The translations under genes were made by a program, and so were the position numbers. A DNA stretch of 64,000 nt from Tribonema minus. Taxonomy: Eukaryota > Sar > Xanthophyceae > Tribonematales > Tribonemataceae. Positions 10,828-21,352 of this stretch are shown here, in pieces (positions within the stretch are counted from its first letter, which is position 1; every line of letters starts with the position of its first letter). The stretch covers positions 248,001 through 312,000 of the forward strand of contig JAFCMP010000412.1 of the NCBI GenBank assembly GCA_017506865.1. Reading direction: 5' to 3'. Below the pieces are notes generated by a model. It was not told the DNA's origin. It ran no database searches and saw only the letters and a list, made by a program, of their open reading frames with translations.

Positions 10828-11582
10828 GTACTTTTTATTAATTCTCGCTCAGGGCGCGAAAAAGCCCAGATGATTGGCATCTAGCTGTAAGGAATCTACA
10901 TGTCGTATGACAGTCTGAAAGTGTCGCAACGACAACCACTCAAACGCCGCCGCCGCCAAATGGCATCTCGGGGTCCTCCCCTACGTCCTCCTCCATGTGC
11001 CCCCCCCCTGGATTCTGCCATGTGTGTCATGACACGGCCAGAGTACGCCATGTGGAGCGCTGCCGGCAGTGCCGAGCGTAAGCGCGCCAGGGCGATGCCC
11101 TTGAGAGCTTTAAAACGCGCTCCTCCGGGCACTGACATCCTGCTGGCATACTCCGTCGCCACAGCCTCCAGCAGCTTCCGCCCCTGCTCCCCGATGCTGC
11201 CAAATGACCCTATTGCCAAAGTGGCAAGTTTGTAGCAATTCTGATCATAATGACCAGAATAGTGGGTAGTCTTGGCGGCCTCTTGGTCGCGGCAGCATCG
11301 CTCGGGGTCTGCTGCAGTCTTCGCCGCCCGCGACGCCACCTGTGCCTCGAAGCAGGTAACGTCCACCATGAGCGGTAGGTGGCGTGTCAGGTCGTCGTAG
11401 CCGGTCACCGGGAAGGCGTCGGCAGGCAGCACGATGTCCATCCTGCGACTCTCCGGCGGCCCGGCGGACCCCAGAAACGGCGTGTAGTCCTCGTCCACCA
11501 GTCCCGTTTTGAGGTATTGCCGCAGGATGCGCTGCGTGGCCCTCCTGACGCTATTGTGGACGATGTACCACAAGCAGTGCAC
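10828..11582 (-). mobile_element. LINE (non-LTR retrotransposon) 3' remnant
   Basis: A minus-strand frame of about 228 codons stops at 10896. It resembles the region after the reverse-transcriptase domain of non-LTR elements: a HxxxxxxL...C/H segment, then the pattern around LMVDVTCFEAQVASRAAKTA and TLAIGSFGSIGEQGRKLLEAV. Comparable elements have DVTVV...A..KAA...FVPLAVETFG...EA. No reverse-transcriptase catalytic motif or endonuclease lies upstream in this frame, so the element is 5'-truncated or broken near 11582. The 3' tail (10828-10895) is shared with the copy at 9140-9267. The exact 5' end and target-site duplication were not found. Confidence 0.7.
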
Positions 11583-12153
11583 AGTGCCTGTGCCGCGCGA
11601 TACCTAGGTAGCGTACCACACCAATGACCTTTGAAGCCCTTGCATGTGAATACATGCACCTCCATTGCTGACGGCGACAAAGCTGCTCTCTGCACTTTCT
11701 ACGACACCACATGCCGTAGACCATGAACCCCATACATGCGGCGTCACTTCCACATAAAAGCCAGGTCTCGAGGCCCCCACGATCGACTATCAATCAACCA
11801 CTTTTTGTGGCGTGAGGCGACCTGGCAGACTTGACTTCGTACAGGCAAGCGCCAGCCCATCGACCGGGCACCGACGACATTGTAGCGCAAGATGTGGCCG
11901 CTGCTACCAGCAACAGGCAACATAGACGCCAGACGTGGAGTGGGTGTTGCGGCAGCGGATGACCAATGCCATCCAGGCGACCGCTTCCCCCCCCCCCCAT
12001 TCGCCGGCACGTGTGCCAGGCCTCCACACCGCGCGGCGACACACATTCCCCGCCCCCTCTTCCAACTCAGATCAGGCATCAGGTCCGCCCAGGGGGGCAA
12101 GCCCACCCGCAAATCGCAACGGGACCCCCGTCTCTCATCCCCCCCCCATCCCC
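11583..12153. other. Spacer between the LINE remnant and the golgin gene
   Basis: No gene is supported. C-rich tracts at about 11989-11998 and 12140-12170 lie just downstream of the golgin stop codon. Some sequence next to 11583 may be decayed LINE. Confidence 0.35.
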
Positions 12154-15100
12154 TCAGCTCCCCGCCCCCCCGAGCAGGCCGCCGAACCCGGTGAGCCAGC
12201 GGTGCGCGCTGCCCAGCCGCTCGCGCTCGCGCCGCTCGTGCGCGGACGCGATTTCGCCGTCGGTGAAGTGCAGCACCGCCGCCAGGGCGCGCTCCATGTT
12301 ATGCCGCGCCACCGGGTCCTCAGTGCTCAGGTACTTGAGCAGCAGGTTGCGCACGTAGAGGAGCTTCACGTCGTCGCCCACGCCGCTGCCGCTGCGGCTG
12401 CCGCGCTCGTCTGCGCCGGCACCAACTGCGGGTGCCTCTAGGCCGCCATCGCTGCCGCCGCCGCTGCCGCCGCCGCCTCTGCCATTGCCGCCGGTGGCGT
12501 CAGCGGCGCCACCGTCACCATTGACGTTGACAGTAGTGGCGCCGCCGTCATCGCCGCCACCACCGTCGCAGTCGCCCTTTTCGGCCTGTGGCGACAGCAG
12601 CGGAGGCGGCGGCAGCGGCGGCGCGGCAGCAGCAGCAGTGGCCGCGCTCAGCAGCTCCCGCATGGCGCGCTGGTGGTACTGCTCGTACTCGCGCCGCAGC
12701 GCCGCGCAGCGCGCCTCCAGCGCCGCCACGCCCGCCTCCGTGAGCAGCTCACCGCGGCAGTGCTCAAACAGCGCCGATGCCGCCTGCGGCAGCGCTGCGC
12801 AGCGCTCGTCCTCCTGAGCGCTGCTGCTTGTGTTACCGCCTGCTGCTGGCGCTTTGGTGGGATCGACTGCGCCCCCTTCGACCGCCTGCGACTGCTGCTC
12901 GCGAGCCGCTGCCGGCTCTGATGCAGAGGACAATGGTACCGGCGGCGTGGTGCCGTTGTGGAAGGTCGGGCTGGATGTGGAGCTCGCCACTGGAACTTCA
13001 AGTCCGGGCAATGGGGGTGCCGCCGTCTGCTGCAGTCGCAACAGAGCTGCGTCCTTCTCCTGATGGGCTTGTTCGTAGCGCCGCTGCCACTGCGCCGCTG
13101 CCGCCGCTGCTTCTGCCTCTTTGCTGGCCTGCCGCTGCCGCTCTGCCTCCATCTGTGAGAGCAACAGAAAAAACACATCGAAATTGATGTGCATCAGGCA
13201 TGAAGTTGAAGGCTGGCAGCACATGGTGCATCATGAATGCTGCATCGCTGCTGCTGTGCAAACAACACCAACATTCGCACATGAACATCAGCTTCTTTCC
13301 TGCTGACGCTCGCGCAGTCGCTCCGCTCAGCCAGAGCCTATATTTTACACCAATGGTTGTACTGTTACAGCAGGTGATGAAGCAGAGTGATATGACTACA
13401 GCAAGCAGTTACTACGTTTACTACGGCGAAGCCTCGCATCCTGTAGCTGCACCGACACGACCTCTACCAAGCCGTACACTTCGAGGTACGTCAGTGCGCA
13501 CCAGTGCCTCGTGGTCGTGGCGAAGACTCGCGTCCTGCTGCTGCAGCTGCACGTAACTCCAAACAAGCGCCTGGACTATGCCTGCACAAGTGGCGTGCCG
13601 ACATAAAGGCACTTGCAGCTAACCACTCCTTGTCAACTAGAGCTCTACGACCTTTTGATTCGTTTCTACATAACCTCTACCAGCCCGTACCCTTCGAGGT
13701 ACGTCAGTGCGCACCTGCGTCTCGTGATCGTGGCGAAGCCGCCCATCCTGCTGCTGCAGCTACGCATTACATCCAAATGAGCGCGTGGACAATGCCTGTG
13801 CAAGGCGCGCCAATACAACCCCTCTACCAAACCGTATCCTTCGAGCTACGTCAGCTGCGCACCTGCGCTTCATGATCGTGGCGAAGCCTCGCGTCCTGCT
13901 GCTGCAGCTGCGTGCGTAGCCGCTCCACTTCGTCCGCCAGCTCGCGCAGCCGCCGCTCCTTAGTCACGCCCGCCGCGGCCGCAGGCTGTGGTGCGTCACC
14001 GGTTGTGCGCGATGCACCAACTTCAAGTTCAACTGCGGGATGCGGTCTGCGGACGGCGGGCGCGCATGTCGCGCCCTGCACGAGTGCGCAGCATTCAGAA
14101 GGGGGTCCGGCAGTCAGAAGTGGTGCAGACTTGCGATGCAAGCGGGCCGCGGCAGTAGAAGCTGCAGACATTAGGTATAAACGCCGCCGTATCCCCGCAG
14201 GCGTGGCGTCGGTATGCTGAACGCACAACACCCCTTCTTGGGGCGATATGACCCTTGCGCTTCTGTGTGCTGCGGCACACCTCACCACCTGGCATCTACA
14301 CGCCATACCGCAAGCATATAAACCAGTGTCAATGACCTCAAGTATGTGCTCACACTTCAGCACCTGTGATGCATGCACAAGAGGCAGGCAAAACCGGCAT
14401 GGCATATGCGGTGGCGAGGCGTCCTCCACCAGAACCCAGCCCGCGTTTAGCTTGAAGAGCCCCGTTCGCATGTCCGCACGCTGGTACGGGCATGGTGCAG
14501 ACGCGTTTCTGTGTCAGACTTGACACACATATGCATACACCACTGTGATGAGACGCCTGAAAGTCTCACCCTGGTGGTGCGCGGCGCTGCTGCTGCTGCT
14601 GCCGCTGCTGCTGCTGCTGCTGCTGATACGAGCGGCTTTGGTCGCGGCGTTGGGCCTGTCGTGCTGGGCCGTACTGCCGTTGGAGTGCTCCTATGAACCG
14701 CCTGTCGCACCACGCATTCGGCACGGCGTGGTCAGATGGCCAGGTTGCTGGGGGTTACAAAATGCATACTCAGCATGTGGTGATACGGCATCACACGCAC
14801 CTCGGCAGGGACAGCCTCATACAGTATGGTGATGCTCAGCTGAATCACTGAGCAACTTGTTCAGGCAGTACGCTTTGCAGCAGCACGCGTTGAACGCACG
14901 CGATCTGGTGACGACTCGTTGACAGTGCTATCCAGCCCAACAGGCGTGACTCTACTGTGAAATGAGAGGTTGAAAGGGTCAAAGGTCCCTGACGTAGGAA
15001 GCAGTGTAGAGTGCATGAAAGTTACAGAGGTGCGTTGCAGCCTCGGATTCGGCACGCTGTGCTAGAATGAATATTCTCGGCATCAGTGCACTGCAACATG

Positions 15101-16075
15101 ACCTGTGAACTGCTGGACCAGTGCTGGTATGCTACCACGTAACGGCGGATGTCGTGCAAACAACTGCCTGCTCTCACCCAAAGCACATGCACCCTGATAC
15201 CCGAGGTTCGACAGGCACTAGCTGCAGCTGCAGCAGCAAACACCAACACCTCATGCGAACCGCGTGCCAAGCCATGTTGTTCGACATGCGGCATTGCTGT
15301 GAACGCGGTCAAGACTTCCCGCCGCAACGCCATGCTCTGCGCGCTTCACACATCGCCACATCAAGCACACCATCCGTACCTTGCTCGCCGACAATGGAAG
15401 TCCGGGTTTCTTTCCAGGCGTCGCCACAGGCGGCGCAGCAGCAGCGGCCTTCCTTGCATTAGGCACGTCACGCCTCAGCTCGCCTGCGCCTCGTGCGGTC
15501 CGGTCTGTGATGCCGGCGCCGGCGTGCAGCGAGGCATAGGAGCTCTTGCGGCTGCTGGATTGCGTCGGCGCTGCCGCGCCCGCGCGCCTGCCTGCCGCCG
15601 CCTGTACGGACGCCGCAGAGCGCACGCTGTTGTTCCTCGACAGCTGCTGCCTGTGTCCAGGAGGTGTTGCACTCGTGCGCCGAGTGGCTGCTGTTGGCGA
15701 CAAGGGCGGTGTCCTCGAGGGCGCAAGGCTCAGCAGTGCGGGTGTCTCCGACTCCGCATCGACTGGCGATGCTGGTGCAGTCGATATAGACTCATGTACT
15801 CCTCCTGCTGCTGCTGGTGGTGGTGGTGTTTTGTGCTCGTTTTCGGCGACAGATGCATCACCAACTTCCAGTAAGCGGCAATCGCCAAGTGTGGGAGAAG
15901 GGGCGTCACAAGCCCCGCTTGCGCTGGCTCGGTCGTCATCGTCTGCGACGATCGTAGTCCATGTCAACTTGCCATTGACAGGCTGATGTATACTTTCGCG
16001 ATGCTGTTCCGTACATGTGTTAGCAGTAGCAGCGGCCTTGCGCTGCCCCTGAGGGGTGCCGCTGATGCGTTGCAT
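12154..16075 (-). CDS. Golgin-like coiled-coil protein with C-terminal GRIP domain
   Basis: GRIP domains anchor golgins to the trans-Golgi through Arl1-GTP. The last exon (12154-13152) ends with a GRIP-type helix set: VKLLYVRNLLLKYL, MERALAAVLHFTDGEI, then a Gly-rich tail. The family pattern is YLKNVLLKYL and a hydrophobic segment with F(S/T)xxE. Ahead of it are coiled-coil segments (ADEVERLRTQLQQQDARLRH; MEAERQRQ). Proposed exons, 5' to 3': 15380-16075 (ATG at 16075, low-complexity Ser/Ala/Pro N-terminus), a poly-Gln exon ending at 14570 with an unresolved start, 14046-13863, and 13152-12154. The last two join in phase and continue the coiled coil. Linking the first exon to the rest rests on strand, position and phase, so two genes remain possible. 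The intron 13153-13862 contains repeated copies of the exon 3 tail. The gene is head to head with the helicase, 118 bp away. Confidence 0.65.
13410..13771 (-). repeat. Three copies of a golgin exon tail inside the following intron
   Basis: The live exon end at 13826-13920 (coding QLQQQDARLRHDHEAQ plus donor and early intron) recurs at 13678-13771 and 13466-13557, with a shorter, worse copy at 13410-13465. Each copy keeps CGTGGCGAAG and CATCCTGCTGCTGCAGCT or a close variant. In transcript order all lie after the live donor. Confidence 0.85.
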
Positions 16076-16193
16076 GATGAGTTAAGGTAAAGACTGGCTT
16101 ATCAGCAAGTATCCTGCCAATTCATCTACTAGTACTCCAAACACACACACCGCGCTGAAACTGAAAACAGCCAGAGGAAGTCACCTGTTGAAG
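16076..16193. promoter_or_regulatory. Short shared spacer between divergent golgin and DDX51 genes
   Basis: Only 118 bp separate the two start codons, so both core promoters and leaders must share or overlap this stretch. It contains ACTAGTACTCC and an (AC) run at 16139-16149. I see no clear TATA box. Confidence 0.4.
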
Positions 16194-19100
16194 ATGAGGT
16201 TCTCCTGCGAGAGCGCTCAGCTCTCGAGAGCTGAACACACCTTGCAAATGGGCAAGGCAAGGCTCGGCAATGGTGCCGCCGCGCGTGAAACGCAGGACGT
16301 GGCGCGGGGTCAGAAGCAGGCACGAAACCGCGCTGTCACCGCGGCTGCTGCCTCAGGCACCAGCAAGCGCAAGGCGCCCTCGCCGCCACAGAGAATCCAC
16401 TCAAAGCGTCAAAGGCATGCTGCTGTTGTCGACGGTCAACAGCATCGCAGCAAGCAAATCAATGGCCTTGCTACTCACTTTGAGACGTCGAATGCAGCTC
16501 AGCAGCTACTTGCCACAGAAGGTGGAGAGGACGACGTGGAAGGCGGTAGCAGCGAGGACGACGTAGCACCAGGTGGTGATGCAGCAGACAGTGCAGATGA
16601 CAATAACGATAGCGCTGACATCCACGCGGAGCTGGGCTGTCATGTCAGCAGCGATGATGCATCAGACTCTGCCTCAGGCTCCGCCATCTCTGAGCACGAT
16701 GATAACGACGACGCTGCCGACTCGGATTATGGCGACGCTGCACCACCAGCAGCACCGCAACCACTGCCTGTCGCAGCTGCACAGGACGAGAGCGACAGCG
16801 ACAGCGATGGCGCGTCTGGCCCTGCAGGCGGATCCTCCCGGCCTGTGGAGGAGGTGGCGGAGGAGTGGGGCCTGGACCCGAGGCTGCGGCGCACGCTGCG
16901 GACGCAGGGGGTCACTCACTTCTTCCCGATACAGGTAGGGGCTGCCTATAACGACACGCGCCTTAAGCTACGTTGCGCAGTCTTAAGCCATATTCCTCGA
17001 ATGAGTCGAAGACACAGTGAGACGCGTGGCTGACAGCAACCCAGGATCTCAATTCAAGCACAGGAGCCCAATGCTAGCCCTTGACATTATGGCAGTCTCC
17101 CCTGCCCGGCATTCACGCAGACAGAGACGCAGCAGCTGACTGCGAAGCACCGTGGCCAGCGTTGCCATCGACGAAGAGTATGAAGATTGTTGTCTCTACC
17201 ATATGCAGCCTGCACAACCAGGTGTGCACAAAGCCAGGGCACCTGATGACTAATTTGATTAAGACCATCGCCGACCAAAGGGCCTGCTGCCCAGCTTCCT
17301 GACTGGCGAGCGGTGCCTGCCGCCCTCGTCAGTCTCATAGTGTCTGTCGTGCGCGCTGCCTTGCTCATGTGCTGGCAGAATGTGCGCAAGCTGCAACGAT
17401 CAGACACGGTGCCCTGCTCTGCATGTGGTGCATGATGAAGCCGGTCGCCACAACGGGCCATCTGTTGGGCAATTGGCTTGACCATGCACCGTGCGCAGAG
17501 AAGGGCACTGCGGCTAGTGATCACACAGCTTGCGAACACCATGACTGCAGCAGGTGCCATGCGCTGTGGACCTTGCATTTCTGCCTGCAGCTAACGAGCA
17601 CGGCAGTTCGCACTGCGGCGAGTGTCATGCTGTAAGCCTGCTAACAGTGTCATGCTGTAAGCCTGCTAACTGCAGCGAGCAGTACTGACCGGTCATAAGG
17701 CTGCGTAGCAGGCCCTATCAGTTGGCGATAGTCTTCGATAAGACAGTTGCCATATGGCACAGCGTTGTGCGTGCCTAGTTGTACAGGCTGCGGATAGCAG
17801 ATCTGACCGTCTCAATGACGTTGATCATGGAGGTAAGGCTGGTTGCGCTGCTCCGCTTTCTGCCTGCTGGGTCTCTGTGTGAGTGAACGCTGGGCAGGAG
17901 AGATTGCCAGGCTGTCAAAGCTAGCGTGTTTGAAGGAGCAGCTGCCCCTTTTGCAGTCTTTGCACAGTCTGGATCACTGTGCCGGATGAGGAGCGTCACA
18001 GGCGGCAGTAGGCAGTTCGCACAAGGTGGCAGCGCACGCGTGGAAGGGGCTTGACATGGATGCACTCTACGTTGACAAACGGTGACGCATTGGCGATGGC
18101 GTTGCTGCAATGTGCAGGCAAGTGTTGTTAGGACTCCTACAGCATGTTGACACTTCAAGTCATTCAGGCAGTAATTCCCAGGCCGCATGGCAAGAGCATC
18201 AGCGCAGCTTGGGGCAGCAGTGGCGTTCGCAACGTGTCCAGATACTGTATTCTACTGACTACGTTGTTTGTCTACCAGGTAGACACGTGCTGTACACTGG
18301 CACTGAGCGCAGGCAGGCATCCATCTGCAACATGCATGTGCATGCCCGCAGGCCCAACTTTCATATGAACCTGCAAGGACCTTCTGCGCGCGAATGAATG
18401 CTGTGACATATGCCTATGACGCTCCGCACGCAGGTGAGCGTGGTGCCGAACATTACGGCGATGGTGCGGCTGCATGCAAACATATCATACCCTGAAGGGT
18501 ACCCATCCATCTGCCTATCTAACCAATAGGTTGACACACGCCGCGCTCACACTGCACGCAGACAGGTCTCCATCAACAGCACCTACGTACCTACACACAC
18601 ACACACACGGCTTTCATACGCCCTCGCAACACTCCTCTGCGCATGACCTTTGACGCTACACACATACTCAGGGCAGGTATCTATTCATCAACATGTACCT
18701 ACCCCTATGCCGCGTGTGCAGGTGAGCGTCGTGCCGGACATCATGGCGACGGCGCGTCACAGCCACGTGCAGGCGCGTGACGTGTGCGTGGGCGCGCCCA
18801 CCGGCAGCGGCAAGACCCTGGTATACGTCCTCGGCGTCGTGCAGGCGCTGCTGCCGCGCCGCGTGCGCCGCCTGCGCGCGCTCGCGCTGCTGCCGAGCCG
18901 CGACCTCGCCACGCAGGTATGTATGTATGTAGCGTGGTGACAGCGTGTATACGTCGAAGTATTTGTTTGTGGTTGATGCCGTGCTTGCATGTATATACTT
19001 TTAGAATGTATGCAACAGGTGTACTGCGAAGTATTTGAAGATGATGCATGCGTCCATACGATGTACATGCGTACTCCCTTCAGAAAATGAGGTTGCACCG

Positions 19101-21059
19101 TCCCGCAGCATGTACGGGTAGTACTATCTGGTGCGCTTGCATGCTTTGCCCCCCGTGTCGGGGTCGGTCTTTAGCTCCCATGATGAAACCAAAATGCCAA
19201 ATTTGCAGTTTTCTCCAACTCCTACGCTAACCCTAACCCTAACCTAACCCCTGACCCTAGCGCAGGTCCATGGCGTCTTCACTACGTACTGCACTGGCAC
19301 GGGGCTGCGCGTGGGCCTCGCCATCGGCCAGAGCAACCTCCTCGACGAGCAGCTGTCATTAGTAGGCACGACAGCGCTCAGCAACAGCCCCGTCGCCGCC
19401 GCACGCGCATGGGTGGGGGGCAAGAGCGGCGGGCTGCGCGCCCCCCCCGCGGGGGCTTTCGCACGGGGTATGAGCGCTGCCGTGCCGCTGGGCGGCGTCA
19501 GCGAGGTTGATATTCTGGTGGCGACGCCAGGGCGGTTGTTGGACCACTTGGAGCAGACACCGGGGTTCACGCTGCAGCACCTCATGTATCTCGTGGTGGA
19601 CGAGGCGGATAGGCTGCTCAATCAGAGCTACCAGGACTGGGTCGGGCGGGTGCTGGAGGCGGCGTACCGCGCGCGCGAGGGAAGCGTCACCTGCGGCAGT
19701 AGCAGCTCACCAATAAGTAATCCGTCGGTAGCAGCAGCATCGCCAGCAGCAGCAGCACTGTCCAAAGAAGGCGCCGCGGCGGCCGACCATACGGCAGCAG
19801 GCGGCAGCAGCGAGGCGGGCGCAGCCTCCGCGTCCGCCGCCACTGCAGCGGCGACAGCGGCGGCGGTCGTGATACAGCCCACAACAGTGCGCGGCCGGCC
19901 GGGCGCCGCAGAGGGGCGCGTCACCGGCCCCATTGCGGCGACGCTGCCGCTGCGCAAGCTGCTCTTCAGCGCGACGCTCACCAACAACCCGCAGAAGCTG
20001 GCGAGCCTCGGGCTGGCCAACCCCGTTTTCTACACGGCACGCGAGGGGCGCGGGCGGCAGCGGCAGCGCGGCTCAGCTGCTGCTGCGGCAGCGGGCTCGG
20101 TGGCGGCACCAGAGCAGCGCACGGACAGGTTCACGCTCGAAGCGCGCGACGGCGGCGACGGGGAGGCGGCAGACGCGTATTCCACACCTGCGTCGCTCAC
20201 GGAGCGCACGCTCCTGTGCGCCGCCGCGGAGAAGCCGCTGCTGCTGCTGGCGCTGCTGCTGCGCGGCCCCGTGCACGGCGTGCTGACCGTCGTGTTCGCG
20301 TCGTCCGTGGACTCCACGCACCGCCTCGCGCGCCTGCTTCAGCTGTTCGGCGTCGCCGCCGCGGAGTTCTCGAGTGCGCTCAGCCAGAAGCAGCGCGCCG
20401 CGCTCGTGCGCCGCGCCGGCGGCAGTGGCGGCAGCGGCGGCGGCAACAGTGGCGGTGGCGGTGGCAGCGGCGGTGGCGGCGGCGGTGGCGGTGGTGGCGG
20501 CGGCGGCGGCAGCGGCGGCGGCGGCGGCAGCAGTGCGCTGAGCGTCGTGGTGTGCTCGGACGGCATGGCGCGCGGCATGGACATTGCGGGCGTGGGCTGT
20601 GTGGTGAACTACGACGCGCCGACGCACGCGCGCACGTACGTGCACCGCGTCGGCCGCACGGCGCGCGCGGGGCGCGCGGGCCTGGCGGTGACGCTCCTCA
20701 AGCGCGGCCAAGTGGGGCAGTTTGCTGCCATGCGCGCTAAAGTAAATGCGGTGGAGGTGCCCGGGATGGCTGAGGCACCGCCTACCGATGGGTTGGCGGC
20801 GAGGTACCGGCGGTGCCTGAGGGAGCTGGCGGCGGTGCTGGAGGCCGAGAAGAGAGGGGAGCTGGGGGCTGCCGCGCCTGTGGGGGCGCTGGATAGCGAT
20901 GACGAGGAGGGGGACGAGGGGGGAGAGGAGGGGGGTGATGGAGGGGCGGGTGGGAGTGAGGGTGGCGGGGTGGAGGATGAGGGCGAGGAAAGTGCTAGCG
21001 ATGATGGCTCTGCATCAAAAAGTAGCGATGCGGAGAGCGGTAGAGCTGGGAGTGAATAG
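16194..21059 (+). CDS. DDX51: DEAD-box ATP-dependent RNA helicase, DDX51/Dbp6 type
   Basis: DDX51/Dbp6 helicases act in early 60S ribosomal subunit assembly in the nucleolus. Exons 16194-16934, 18722-18916 and 19266-21059 join in phase to about 909 residues. After an acidic, Lys-rich N-terminus comes the Q-motif region (GVTHFFPIQ), then APTGSGKT (motif I), LLPSRDLATQ (Ia), ATPGRLLDHL (Ib), VVDEADRLL (II), FSATLTNNPQKLASL (III), VVCSDGMARGMDI (V) and HRVGRTARAG (VI). LTNNPQKLASLGL and RDVCVGAPTGSGKTLVYVLG are characteristic of the DDX51 branch rather than other DEAD-box families. Low-complexity Ala and Gly inserts interrupt the two RecA-like lobes at about residues 440-510 and 690-720 (a Gly/Ser run), and the tail is acidic. 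The start is the first ATG in frame; one at 16248 is also possible. Intron 1 holds an inverted duplication and a copy of the exon 2 head. Intron 2 ends in telomere-type repeats just before the acceptor. Confidence 0.9.
17040..18080. repeat. Inverted duplication in DDX51 intron 1
   Basis: The segment at about 17040-17420 matches the reverse complement of about 17660-18080 over several hundred bases with clear divergence. Examples are CCTGCCCGGCATTCACGCAGA at 17103 against the complement of the stretch ending near 17900, and TCGCC..GGGCCTGCTGC. The plus arm reads CSLHN and the minus arm RSAIRSLYN in matching frames, so the ancestral sequence may have been coding. It could be a non-autonomous element or a gene fragment duplicated head to head. 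Confidence 0.65.
17621..17670. repeat. Tandem duplication, 25-bp unit
   Basis: AGTGTCATGCTGTAAGCCTG followed by CTAAC occurs twice, head to tail and identical. It lies between the arms of the inverted duplication. Confidence 0.9.
18432..18480 (+). repeat. Copy of the DDX51 exon 2 head with an intact acceptor
   Basis: CGCAGGTGAGCGTGGTGCCG and the following 30 nt repeat the start of exon 2 (18716 onward) with several changes. The copy would read VSVVPNITAMV, against VSVVPDIMATA in the live exon. The CAG acceptor is kept, so it is a potential decoy splice site about 290 nt upstream of the real one. Confidence 0.8.
19229..19262 (+). repeat. Telomere-type CCCTAA repeats at the 3' end of DDX51 intron 2
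   Basis: Three to four CCCTAA-like units, some imperfect, run directly into the acceptor that starts exon 3 at 19266. The C-rich strand serves as the pyrimidine tract. Confidence 0.85.
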
Positions 21060-21352
21060 GCACAGTTTTTATCCTGGCAAGGTTGCACAATTTTTTGTGT
21101 TGCTTGATTTTCTGCGGCATGCTGTTGGTGGTGTTCATATTTGTGTGCCTTTTTACCTTGCTCGTGGCCGTTCAGACACGCTAGGATGCCCACTCAACCT
21201 CAATATGAATTCAACACAACTTCATTCGAAATTTCGAACCACCCGCCCGCCAATATCGTAACTTCAAACCCTAGTACAAACCCTCCTAAGCTACTGGCAA
21301 GCCAGGAGCAAGGACTGTGCAGGCAGCTTGGCTTATCGCAGCGAGCGGGAAG

